From Thermoanaerobacterales bacterium 50_218 (GTDB taxonomy: Bacteria > Bacillota > DSM-12270 > Thermacetogeniales > Thermacetogeniaceae): DNA of 37,068 nt. The notes beneath the pieces are model-generated. The model made no database searches. It saw nothing but the letters and a program-made list of their open reading frames with translations, and was not told the DNA's origin. The stretch covers positions 1 to 37,068 of the forward strand of contig LGFL01000010.1 in NCBI GenBank assembly GCA_001508855.1, given 5' to 3'. Both the position numbers and the translations under genes were made by a program. Shown in pieces: positions 25,080 through 32,636 of the stretch. Within the stretch, counting starts at the first letter, position 1. Every line of letters starts with the position of its first letter.

Positions 25080-25298
25080 CGTCGAACAGGCAGGTTTCCT
25101 GGCTCGGGTTCATCTCCTGCCTTGCGCCTTCCCATCCAGCACGCAATATCATTTCAAGGTTCCAGCCGGTCTGCAGGTTATCTATTGAATGCCGGACAGT
25201 GGCATCCTGCAAGGCAGATCCCCCTCACAGTGGCGGGACCGCGCCGGATTCGCACCGGACTTCCCTTTTCAGCCCCTGAAGGGCCACCTGTTCCCCAC
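25080..25298 (-). promoter_or_regulatory. Cobalamin riboswitch 3 (aptamer) upstream of sirC-hem trunk
   Basis: The aptamer has the closing stem GGAACAGG / CCTGTTC, the core GGTGCGAATCCGGCGCGG and CCCGCCACTGTGA, and GAGCCAGGAAACCTGCC on the minus strand. It precedes sirC-hemA-hemC-cobA/hemD-hemB-hemL. Its 79-base core is identical to riboswitch 1, while the peripheral arm near 25140-25190 is longer and different. The 150 bases upstream, to the permease stop, show no convincing promoter or terminator. Confidence 0.95.
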
Positions 25299-25451
25299 TA
25301 TGCAGTTTTACTTTTGCAATTCGCTAAACTGGCCTGATTTCCTCCCCAAGCTCGACAAAAAATTTTCATTCCCGCAAACCTTTCAGCCAATCTTCCTGCA
25401 CCAATTCCCTGGCAGCCGCTCCCCTCTGCCCTCACCGGGCAATCGCAGCGA

Positions 25452-26195
25452 TTATTCCACCCGCAGGGTTACCCAGTAGCCCAGCCAAAAGAAAAAAACG
25501 GCATAGGCCGCTAAAACCAGCAGAGAGACGAGAGGAAAACCAGCCTCCAAAGCGATCATCCGCAGAGAAATCGCCGAGTGGGTCAGAGGGAGAACCTGGA
25601 CGATCTTGGCAACGACCGGGGGGAATCTGTCAACTTGGAAAAAGGTCCCACAAAGGAAACTCATCGGGAGGATCACAAAAGTAGAGAAGCGCGCCATGTC
25701 CTCATGAGAATTAATCACCATCGCTGCCACGAGACCCAGGGCAGAAAACAGAAAGCAGGTGAGAAACAAAGCAACAAAAAACCACAAGTCGCAGTGCAAG
25801 CACGCCCCATAGAGATGAGCGAGAACGAGAATCACTACAGATGAGAGCAAACCCCGGAGACAACCTCCGAGAACGTTTCCCAGTGTCAGCGACCAGGTGC
25901 TGATGGGAGCAACCAAAAACTCCTCAAGTGTCTTAAAGTAAAGCCTGCTGATGTTCAGAGACATACCTGTGGCATTGTAGCTGGAATTCATGGCGCTCAT
26001 CGCCAGGATCCCTGGAACAACAAACTCCAGATAGCTGGTTCCGCCAAATTGGATGCTCCTGCCCAGCCCCCAGCCGAAAGCAGTCAGAAACAGCAGAGGG
26101 CTAACCAAACTGCTCGCAAAAAACCGTAGCAATTTCTTGCGAAGCAAAAGCAGCTCCCGCCAAATGATAGTATACGTGTCACGCATCGGAACCAC
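25452..26195 (-). CDS. ABC-2 type transporter permease
   Basis: The 247-residue protein has six predicted hydrophobic segments and the ABC-2 layout (PLLFLTAFGWGLG, then FVVPGILAMSAMNSSYNATG and LEEFLVAPIS, and the late SFLCGTFFQVDRFPPVV). It would form the membrane part of an exporter with the adjacent ATPase, whose stop it overlaps. A GTG at 26195 is used; ATG 26186 is an alternative. Substrate unknown. Its place beside tetrapyrrole genes allows heme or porphyrin export, but nothing in the sequence proves that. Confidence 0.88.
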   Translation of the reverse strand: MVPMRDTYTIIWRELLLLRKKLLRFFASSLVSPLLFLTAFGWGLGRSIQFGGTSYLEFVVPGILAMSAMNSSYNATGMSLNISRLYFKTLEEFLVAPISTWSLTLGNVLGGCLRGLLSSVVILVLAHLYGACLHCDLWFFVALFLTCFLFSALGLVAAMVINSHEDMARFSTFVILPMSFLCGTFFQVDRFPPVVAKIVQVLPLTHSAISLRMIALEAGFPLVSLLVLAAYAVFFFWLGYWVTLRVE

Positions 26196-27036
26196 CTACT
26201 CTGTGACCAGTGAGTTCTATAAAAACATCTTCCAAATTGCTCTCCCGGATTACCACATCGTCGGCCAGTGTCGCCGCAAAGCGAAGAGCCTGGTCCCTAT
26301 CCCCAAAAACCCGGTACTTCGTTTCATCTCCATCACGGACTTCAACCACGAACCTCCCCACCTTGGCTTTCAACTCTTCAGGTGTGCCCAGAGCAATAAG
26401 CCTCCCTCTGTCCAAGATCCCCACACGGTGACAAAGAATTTCAGCTTCTTCGATGTAATGAGTTGTCAAAAGAATGGTTATCCCCCGACGATTGAGGTTT
26501 CTAATCAAGTCCCACAGCCGACGCCTCACCTGAGGATCAAGTCCAACTGTGGGCTCGTCCAAAAAAAGAATCTTGGGATTGTGCATAAGAGCACGAGCAA
26601 TCATCAGGCGTCTCTTCATCCCCCCAGAAAAATGCTCCACAGGGGAATGAGCACGATCCCCTAATTCGACAAAATCAAGAAGCTCCTCAATCCGCTTGCT
26701 CCGCACCTTCGAAGGGATCTTGTGGAGTCTCCCGTGTAGCTCAAGATTCTCCCAAGCGCTCAGCTCCAGGTCTAAGTTAAAATGCTGGGGAACTACTCCG
26801 ATCTCCTTTTTCACCTGCATCGCCTGGCGGGTAACCTCAAAGCCATTAATAAAAACCTTCCCCGCAGTGGGCCTGCTCAAGGTCGTGAGAATGCGCACAG
26901 TCGTCGTCTTCCCGGCACCATTGGGACCCAGCAACCCAAAGATTTCCCCCGATTTTACTGTCAGGTCAAGACCATCAATGGCCTTGACCGAACCATAGTA
27001 CTTACAAAGCCCGCGGATCTCGATCAATTCTCCCAC
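26179..27036 (-). CDS. ABC transporter ATP-binding protein (DrrA/NatA-like)
   Basis: The 285-residue ATPase has Walker A LLGPNGAGKTTTVRIL, Q-loop VVPQHFNLDLELSAWENL, signature FSGGMKRRLMIARAL, Walker B ILFLDEPTVGLDP and switch LLTTHYIEEAE. The short C-terminal domain and the SGGMKRR signature are typical of ABC-2 exporters of the drug/Na/antibiotic type. A GTG at 27036 is the start, with a weak ribosome site. It is the first gene of a two-gene unit with the permease. Confidence 0.92.
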   Translation of the reverse strand: MGELIEIRGLCKYYGSVKAIDGLDLTVKSGEIFGLLGPNGAGKTTTVRILTTLSRPTAGKVFINGFEVTRQAMQVKKEIGVVPQHFNLDLELSAWENLELHGRLHKIPSKVRSKRIEELLDFVELGDRAHSPVEHFSGGMKRRLMIARALMHNPKILFLDEPTVGLDPQVRRRLWDLIRNLNRRGITILLTTHYIEEAEILCHRVGILDRGRLIALGTPEELKAKVGRFVVEVRDGDETKYRVFGDRDQALRFAATLADDVVIRESNLEDVFIELTGHRVGGSDA

Positions 27037-27371
27037 TTCCCAGAAATTAGGGCAAACTCTTGAACAGCGCAGTTTAAAATCGAACGTAATTAAAATAATT
27101 TTCTATTTGGCTAAGATTTTCCTGCCCTGATCTCGAAGCAGATCACCACCTGGAAACCAGAAACTCTCGACACCGGAAATCAGAGGCGCAACATCACTCC
27201 GGGGGGAACAAAAAAAGGAGAGGTTGCCCTAACATAAAGACTTCGTGCCTTTATGTTAGGGAGGGAAAGGGGTACTACTTAGTGTGGGAGGTTAAATATA
27301 TGCCTCAAGACCGGGATCAGGACTCACTTCCTGTGAGTCATCGGAAACCTCCACGGTCTCATTGCCGGTTT
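27037..27371. other. Non-coding stretch between cooT and the ABC exporter
   Basis: No gene is supported in these 335 bases. They hold a perfect 13-bp inverted repeat (27227-27261), a shorter one (GACTCAC / GTGAGTC, about 27321-27339) and an A/T-rich stretch near 27080-27115. That stretch includes TTAGCC and TAATTA at 16-base spacing, a weak minus-strand promoter candidate for the exporter. Confidence 0.5.
27227..27261. repeat. Perfect 13-bp inverted repeat with 9-nt loop
   Basis: CCCTAACATAAAG (27227-27239) is the exact reverse complement of CTTTATGTTAGGG (27249-27261). On the minus strand it is followed ten bases later by seven Ts, so it is not a classic terminator. It lies 110 bases after cooT and 190 bases before the ABC ATPase start. 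It could be a transcript 3' end, an operator or a remnant of a small mobile repeat. Confidence 0.8.
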
Positions 27372-27560
27372 CTATTCCTCTTCAAGAATAATCTTGTGAT
27401 CAACCAGGGCAAGTTCTTTGATTCGGGCCTTGATGATCTTCTGCTGCCCGAAGATGTTCTCCAGGAGCAACCCATCTTGATGAGGTCGCACACGGTCCAC
27501 ATTTTCCATGAATAGTTCTTCTTTATCTCCGCGGCGCACATAGGCGTGGGATTCACACAT
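27372..27560 (-). CDS. CooT family nickel-binding protein
   Basis: The 62-residue protein begins MCESHAYVRRGDKEELFMEN, followed by VDRVRPHQDGLLLENIFGQ and a C-terminal ELALVDHKIILEE, matching the small CooT family. CooT proteins dimerise and bind Ni(II) through the N-terminal Cys2, in the original case for maturing CO dehydrogenase. The GTG start overlaps the DUF3842 gene by 8 bases, with GGAGG upstream, so the two are coupled. No CO dehydrogenase lies in the window. Confidence 0.8.
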   Translation of the reverse strand: MCESHAYVRRGDKEELFMENVDRVRPHQDGLLLENIFGQQKIIKARIKELALVDHKIILEEE

Positions 27561-27981
27561 CTTTTTTCACCTCCAGTAATTCCTTTAATCTGGCAACCAG
27601 CATATCCACAAGGTGGGGCAAGGGTTCCATTGTCACTCCCACAACTTCTACCTTCGACAAGGTCAGGGGTAAAAGAATCTTCAGGGCTCTGCTCTTGGCA
27701 ATGGCCTCGGCCATGCGGGGTGTCAGTTCCCCCCGCATCGAGTGGGCTAAAATGATGCCCAGAGGCCCAACAATCACATCAACCTCATCCGCATTCTGGA
27801 CAATGGCGTTTTCTCCGCTGGCTCCCTCATTGGCGCCAGCCTTCAGCATCAATGAGGTGGCAACAGCATTGGTCCCCAAGGCAATGATCTCTGTCTCTGG
27901 AGGTAAAACCTTTCTGATTTTCTCAGTAATAACCCTTCCTATACCGCCTCCCTGGCCATCAACGACAGCGATCCTCATCAT
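27553..27981 (-). CDS. DUF3842 family protein
   Basis: The 142-residue protein has an N-terminal MRIAVVDGQGGGIGRVI, then IIALGTNAVATSLMLKAGAN, ENAIVQNADEVDVIVGPLGI and KILLPLTLSKVEVVGV, matching the uncharacterised DUF3842 family of anaerobic Firmicutes. The glycine-rich first loop suggests nucleotide or cofactor binding, but the function is unknown. Two adjacent ATGs exist; the second (27978) is better spaced from AGGGGG. It is coupled to cooT and preceded by a structured leader. Confidence 0.78.
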   Translation of the reverse strand: MMRIAVVDGQGGGIGRVITEKIRKVLPPETEIIALGTNAVATSLMLKAGANEGASGENAIVQNADEVDVIVGPLGIILAHSMRGELTPRMAEAIAKSRALKILLPLTLSKVEVVGVTMEPLPHLVDMLVARLKELLEVKKDV

Positions 27982-28000
27982 ATCCCCCTACCGCGACTGA

Positions 28001-28057
28001 AAAATAAAGACCACGAAGCCCGCCTGCTTCTGCAGGGCAACCAGACCTCCGTGGTCT
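28001..28057 (-). promoter_or_regulatory. Terminator-like structured leader before DUF3842-cooT
   Basis: On the minus strand an outer stem AGACCACG / CGTGGTCT (28050-28057 and 28008-28015) encloses an inner hairpin around CTGC-AGAA-GCAG and is followed by TTTATTTTT. It ends only 20 bases before the DUF3842 start. It could be the terminator of the upstream LysR gene or an attenuator/riboswitch platform for the DUF3842-cooT pair. I do not recognise a known riboswitch class. Confidence 0.6.
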
Positions 28058-28177
28058 CTCCCATCCAAACTCTCTATTTTGCCCTTTACCCCATTCACTA
28101 TTTTACTTAATTCGCTCCTTACAAAAAAACTCCTGCTGCGCCAGAAAAAATTTTTAAAATTTTTTGATAAACCGGTT

Positions 28178-29077
28178 TTATAATTTATGCTGCTGGGACT
28201 TCAAAAAAGACAGAAATTTTTCCAAGATCAGGCTTTTGTGCTGGTGCTTCCTGGTGATTAAGAACAAGCCCCGCTTGAACGAGAGGCCCTTAAGGCGAAG
28301 ACAAGCAAGCTCCCCAGAATCTGCATGCAACTGGGCAGCAAGACGTGAAACAAGAGAAATTCCCAGCCCCGCGATGACGGCATTGATCACTGCCTCCGTG
28401 CTCCCCAGCTCCAGCTTTACTTTGAGGGACCTCGGATCAACCCCTTGCTCAGCGAGCCTGCCTTCGATCACCCTCCTCGTCCCTGAGCCCTTTTCCCTGA
28501 CCAGCAGCGGCTCTGTCAGCAGCTCTTCAAGGGTGATTTCCTGCCTCCCGGCGAACCTGTGGTTCCTCGGAACAATGACCACAAGTTCATCTTCGTAAAC
28601 AAGTTCCTCCTGAAGGGCCCTGTTGGTGACAGGAACCCCGACAAACCCCACTTCAACCTCGTTGGCAAGAACTTTGCGAACAATCACTTCACTATCGGCA
28701 ATCTCCATCTTCACTTTAACCTCAGGATAAAGCTGCTGGAACCGGCCGAGGAGATGAGGCAAAAGATACTCCCCAGGGATCGTGCTCGCCCCAATCAACA
28801 ACTCACCCTTCACACAACCAGCAATATTTTTAACTTCTTCCCTGCTTTTTTGGAGCAGCCCCACAACCTGTTTACTGTAGTGATAGACCACCTTCCCCGC
28901 CTCAGTCAATTCGATATCCCTGGTCGTCCTGTGAACGAGGGTCGTCCCGTAATACTGCTCTAGAGAACGGAGGTGCTTGCTGACCGCCGGCTGCGTCAGG
29001 TGAAGGGCTTGTGCTGCTTTCGTTAAACTTTTCTTTTCGACAACCATGTTGAAAGTCAGCAGCCAGGAGAAATTCAT
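28178..29077 (-). CDS. LysR family transcriptional regulator
   Basis: The 299-residue protein has an N-terminal winged helix (SLTKAAQALHLTQPAVSKHL, then SLEQYYGTTLVHRT) and a type 2 periplasmic-binding-like effector domain from about residue 90 (GELLIGASTIPGEYLLPHLL, EVGFVGVP, VREKGSGTRRVIE, AVIAGLGISLVS). The CysB/CysL-like subgroup fits, but the effector is unknown. ATG 29077 is preceded by AAGGGTGG. It lies 170 bases after ahbB on the same strand. That gap holds a small hairpin (CCAGA / TCTGG) and a weak TTGCAG/TAGAGA promoter candidate. Its target could be the ahb genes or the DUF3842-cooT pair (inference). Confidence 0.92.
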   Translation of the reverse strand: MNFSWLLTFNMVVEKKSLTKAAQALHLTQPAVSKHLRSLEQYYGTTLVHRTTRDIELTEAGKVVYHYSKQVVGLLQKSREEVKNIAGCVKGELLIGASTIPGEYLLPHLLGRFQQLYPEVKVKMEIADSEVIVRKVLANEVEVGFVGVPVTNRALQEELVYEDELVVIVPRNHRFAGRQEITLEELLTEPLLVREKGSGTRRVIEGRLAEQGVDPRSLKVKLELGSTEAVINAVIAGLGISLVSRLAAQLHADSGELACLRLKGLSFKRGLFLITRKHQHKSLILEKFLSFLKSQQHKL

Positions 29078-29247
29078 AAACCCACCCTTTGAGCCCCATA
29101 TTTTCCAGAGCCTTTCTGGTTTTAACTGGCTTTTGCCCTGTGCTGCGCCTTTTGCTGAGATTTCTCTATTCCCCCCTCACTTTCCTGCAAACCAGCCATT
29201 TTTAGAGACGCAATTTACTTCCTGATGCGGCACTCCAGGCGGAATCT

Positions 29248-29757
29248 TCACCAGTGCGAAGCGTGATGAAAAGGTGGCTCCGAAAAATACTTCATACTGG
29301 TCTTTTTCAATTCTTCCACACTGAACAACATCTGGTAATCAGTGACCCCACTGAGTTGTGAAAGAGCTTTCACAGCCCGGTAGCACTCTTCTGGTGTTCT
29401 TCCATGAATCATAGTGTACAGGTTATAAGGCCACTCCGGCAGGGAAGGAGAGCGCTGGTAGCAATGAGACACCTGATCGAAACCAGCCATCAACTGGCCG
29501 ACTTCTTCGAGGCGTTCCTCAGGAACTGCCCAGACCACCATCACATTGGCTGTATAGCCCAGATCCCGGTGGCAAACTACTGCTCCAAAGCGTCGAATAA
29601 TTCCTTGAGCAAGGAAATCCTGAATCTTCGCCAGCAATTTTTCTTCACTTATTCCCAATCTTTGAGCAAGCACGAAATAAGGACGCTTCACGAGAGGAAT
29701 ACCTTCCTGCAGCACCTGGACAATCTCTTTATCTAAATCGTCCAACACTTCGGTCAT
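29248..29757 (-). CDS. ahbB: Siroheme decarboxylase subunit AhbB
   Basis: AhbA and AhbB together decarboxylate siroheme to 12,18-didecarboxysiroheme. The protein has an Lrp/AsnC-like fold with an HTH region (VLAQRLGISEEKLLAKI), FGAVVCHRDLGYTANVMVVW, and the AhbB signature HCYQR followed by WPYNLYTMIHG, supplying substrate-binding histidines. ATG 29757 touches GGAGG, so GTG 29748, nine bases away, may be the true start. It overlaps ahbA by 20-29 bases. Confidence 0.9.
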   Translation of the reverse strand: MTEVLDDLDKEIVQVLQEGIPLVKRPYFVLAQRLGISEEKLLAKIQDFLAQGIIRRFGAVVCHRDLGYTANVMVVWAVPEERLEEVGQLMAGFDQVSHCYQRSPSLPEWPYNLYTMIHGRTPEECYRAVKALSQLSGVTDYQMLFSVEELKKTSMKYFSEPPFHHASHW

Positions 29758-30211
29758 CCTCCAGAGGAAAATTAACCCGAATTTTAAAAACTTTTTGAGC
29801 TGGAAGATTGAGGATATCAGTAATCCCAGTTCGCTCTTTAATTTCTTCTAAAACAGCCTGCAGTTTCTCCGGAGACTCCGCTAAAAGGGTAAACCACATG
29901 TTATAAGTGTGGTTTCGGAGATAATTATGAGTGACTCCTGGAAAGCTGTTGATCACTTCAGCCACTTCCCTGACTTTTTCTGAAGGGACCCTAACTGCAC
30001 AAAGAGTGCCGCTATAGCCTAGTTTGCTGGAGTCAAAAATTGGCCCCAGCCGCCGGATAATTCCTTTTTCCATTAACTTCTGCAGCCGCGCAAGGACCTC
30101 TTCCTCGGTGGTGCCCAGGATTTTTGCCAGTTCCTGGTAGGGCTCAGGAACAACAGGGAAGTGGTTCTGAATTAAATTTAATAATCGTCTATCCAGACGG
30201 TCCAGTGTCAT
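29729..30211 (-). CDS. ahbA: Siroheme decarboxylase subunit AhbA
   Basis: AhbA is the partner of AhbB. The sequence starts MTLDRLDRRLLNLIQNHFPV, then HTH-like AKILGTTEEEVLARLQKLME, IIRRLGPIFDSSKLGY and the AhbA signature THNYLRNHTYNMWFTL. I chose ATG 30211, which overlaps the ahbD stop (ATGA) and has GGAG nine bases upstream; an upstream start at 30259 would add sixteen residues inside ahbD. Length (160) is normal. Confidence 0.9.
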   Translation of the reverse strand: MTLDRLDRRLLNLIQNHFPVVPEPYQELAKILGTTEEEVLARLQKLMEKGIIRRLGPIFDSSKLGYSGTLCAVRVPSEKVREVAEVINSFPGVTHNYLRNHTYNMWFTLLAESPEKLQAVLEEIKERTGITDILNLPAQKVFKIRVNFPLEDDRSVGRFR

Positions 30212-31221
30212 CGTGTTTTCTCCACCAGGACATTTTTCCCTTTTCGGTAAAGACAGCACGGGTCTTCAGCCATGTAATCCCCATAGTAGAAATAGGCCCG
30301 GGCGCGGCAACCACCACAGATCCTCTGGTAGCTACAGGTTCCGCAGCCGCCCTTGTAGTTCTCGGCGCGCAAGTGCTGGAAAACCGCATTATCTTGCCAG
30401 AGGAGGGTGAAAGGGGTTTCCCGAACATTGCCCACAGGAAGATCAAGGTAAGCGCAAGGCTGAAGATCTCCTTTAGGGGTGATTAGGCAGTAACTAATCC
30501 CTGCGAGGCATCCCTTTTGAAAACGGAGTTTCAAGCCCATCTGAGCAGCAATGCGCATAAACTGGGGAGCACAGGTGGGTTTAATTTCAATAGGAGCTTC
30601 TTTTTGCTTCTTCATTAACCGGTAAAGCAGGTGCTCGTATTGCTCAGCACTTAAAGACTCCTTCACAAGGTGCAGCGCCCGTCCCGTGGGGACAAGGAAA
30701 AACACGTGGTGGGCTTTGGCCCCCAGGCGGATAGCCAGATCTGTTACCTTTTCCACCTGTTCGTAGTTCCACTTCATTACCGTGGTATGGACCTGAAAAG
30801 AAAGACCGGCACGGCGACAGGCTTCCATGCCCTCAACTGCTGCCTTCCAGGCACCGGAAACACCGCGGAAGCGGTCGTGCTGCTCCGGATCAGGGCTATC
30901 AAGACTGATTCCAACAGTCATAACCCCGGCTTTTTTCAGCCTTTCAGCCACCTCCCCGGTAATCAAGGTGCCGTTAGTGCCGAGGACAGGCCGCAGACCA
31001 TGGGAAGCAGCATAAGCAGTCAGTTCGTAAATATCCGGCCGCGTCAGCGGCTCCCCACCACTGAAGATCATCATTTTAAATCCGCTCTGGGCAGCCTGAG
31101 CAATCAAATTTCTCGCTTCAACCGTTGTCAACTCCTCATCGATCCGGGCACCAGCATCGCGATAGCAGTGCCGGCAGGAAAGGTTGCAGGCATTAGTGGT
31201 ATTCCAGGAAACCAGCACCAA
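30208..31221 (-). CDS. ahbD: Radical SAM heme synthase AhbD (NirJ2-like)
   Basis: AhbD oxidatively decarboxylates the two propionates of Fe-coproporphyrin III to make heme. The 337-residue protein has the radical SAM cluster motif CNLSCRHCY at its N-terminus, SGGEPLTRPDI, and a C-terminal SPASM-type set of cysteines (PCAYLDLPVGN, CGTCSYQRICGGCRARAY, DPCCLY). The assignment to AhbD rather than AhbC rests on length and the neighbouring longer NirJ1-like protein. The start is TTG 31221 or GTG 31218, with GGAGG six to nine bases upstream. Confidence 0.85.
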   Translation of the reverse strand: MVLVSWNTTNACNLSCRHCYRDAGARIDEELTTVEARNLIAQAAQSGFKMMIFSGGEPLTRPDIYELTAYAASHGLRPVLGTNGTLITGEVAERLKKAGVMTVGISLDSPDPEQHDRFRGVSGAWKAAVEGMEACRRAGLSFQVHTTVMKWNYEQVEKVTDLAIRLGAKAHHVFFLVPTGRALHLVKESLSAEQYEHLLYRLMKKQKEAPIEIKPTCAPQFMRIAAQMGLKLRFQKGCLAGISYCLITPKGDLQPCAYLDLPVGNVRETPFTLLWQDNAVFQHLRAENYKGGCGTCSYQRICGGCRARAYFYYGDYMAEDPCCLYRKGKNVLVEKTR

Positions 31222-31344
31222 TTTCTACCTCCTGCAGCCAGAACATCACTACTGGTTTGAAGTTGTCAGCCACACCTACTACCCCATGTGTCCCTAGCGA
31301 TCAGTGTTTACTGTCCCATTTTTCCGCAGAGAGTCCATGTTTTT

Positions 31345-32532
31345 TCAGCAAGGCTGAGGAGCAATCCCAATTTCTTCATCAGTCAGATAACACGCCGGGT
31401 CAGGGGCCCAAAAATCGTGGAATACTGCTTCCGCCCGACTTCGAAGATTTCCATTACATACCTCCAACCACTGGCAACGAGCGCAGCGACCTTTGAGCAA
31501 GGGGCGACGATTCCTTAACCCGGCAAGAATAGGATGAGAAGGAACTGTCCAGATTTCTGGAAAGCTTTTCTTTCGGATATTGCCCAGAGTATACTGGGGG
31601 GTGAACTGATCTGGGTGGACGTTCCCCTCCCAGTCAACAGCGGCAATAGCTATACCTGAACGGTTGCCTCCGTTGCGGAGAAGCAACTGGTAGGCCCGCT
31701 CGGCCTTCTGGGGATCACTCTGGCGCAACTTCAGGTACACATAAACCCCATCAGCATGGTTGGCCACAGTCAAGATTTCCTTATCCCATCCCCGCAAGTG
31801 AAAATCCCACGTCTTTTCGATGATCATGTCGAGGGCGGCGCGGGTTTCTTCATGAGTTAGGTCATCGCTTAAGAGTTTCCGGCCGCGACCACTGTAAGCC
31901 AAGTGATAAAAGCAGGCCCGAGGGATGTTTTCTCTTTCGAGAAGTTCAAAAATCGCCTCCAGCTGGTGGTGATTGTGGCGACTTAAGGTAAAACGCAGCC
32001 CCACCTTCTGCCCAACCGCCAGACAGTTGCGGATCCCCTCAAGTGCAGCCCGAAATGCCCCTTCCTTCCCTCGGAAATGGTCATTAGTCTTTCCCACTCC
32101 ATCCAGGCTGACTCCCACATACCCCAACCCGGTTTCCCTCAAGCGTTGAGCCACCGCAGGAGTAATCAGGGTGCCATTGGTGGAGAGGGCGGTGCGGATG
32201 CCTCGCTCTTTAGCATAAGCAGCTAGTTCAAAAAAATCCTGGCGCATCAAGGGTTCACCGCCAGAAAAAAGCAGCACCGGAACCCGAAAAGAAGCCAATT
32301 CATCAATGAAACTTTTCGCTTCCCGTGTGGTCAGCTCATGAGGGTGGCTCTGGCTGTTGGCACTAGCATAACAATGAAGGCAGCGAAGGTTGCAGGCTCT
32401 GGTGATGTTCCAGACCACTACAGGACCGCGGCCATCTGCTGTCCCATGAATTTGGTGCCGGGAAGAAGGGCTGTAGCGCAACTCGTCGCCAAAATGATTT
32501 GTATTCCCAAGCAGCTTGCTAATGCTGATCAC
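31345..32532 (-). CDS. ahbC: Radical SAM 12,18-didecarboxysiroheme deacetylase AhbC (NirJ1-like)
   Basis: AhbC removes the two acetates to give Fe-coproporphyrin III. The 395-residue protein starts MISISKLLGNTNHFGDELRY, a hallmark of the NirJ1/AhbC group, then has CNLRCLHCY, SGGEPLMRQDF, VSLDGVGKTNDHFRG and a C-terminal CARCQWLEVCNGNLR cluster site. GTG 32532 is preceded by GGAGG about eleven bases upstream. It follows resC after a 104-base gap in which I see no gene; 122 bases separate it from ahbD. Confidence 0.87.
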   Translation of the reverse strand: MISISKLLGNTNHFGDELRYSPSSRHQIHGTADGRGPVVVWNITRACNLRCLHCYASANSQSHPHELTTREAKSFIDELASFRVPVLLFSGGEPLMRQDFFELAAYAKERGIRTALSTNGTLITPAVAQRLRETGLGYVGVSLDGVGKTNDHFRGKEGAFRAALEGIRNCLAVGQKVGLRFTLSRHNHHQLEAIFELLERENIPRACFYHLAYSGRGRKLLSDDLTHEETRAALDMIIEKTWDFHLRGWDKEILTVANHADGVYVYLKLRQSDPQKAERAYQLLLRNGGNRSGIAIAAVDWEGNVHPDQFTPQYTLGNIRKKSFPEIWTVPSHPILAGLRNRRPLLKGRCARCQWLEVCNGNLRSRAEAVFHDFWAPDPACYLTDEEIGIAPQPC

Positions 32533-32636
32533 TTCTGGCTGTTCCTCCTACTCCTTTAGGACAAACCGCAACTAGAAAACCAAACTGGAAGCAACAAAAT
32601 TACAAAGCCGGAATCAGAATCGTAAAAGTTCGAGGC

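Noticed and set aside
25299-25451. Promoter or terminator between the permease and riboswitch 3
   Set aside because: Several A/T-rich hexamers are present but none pairs at proper spacing, and no hairpin with a U-tract was found.
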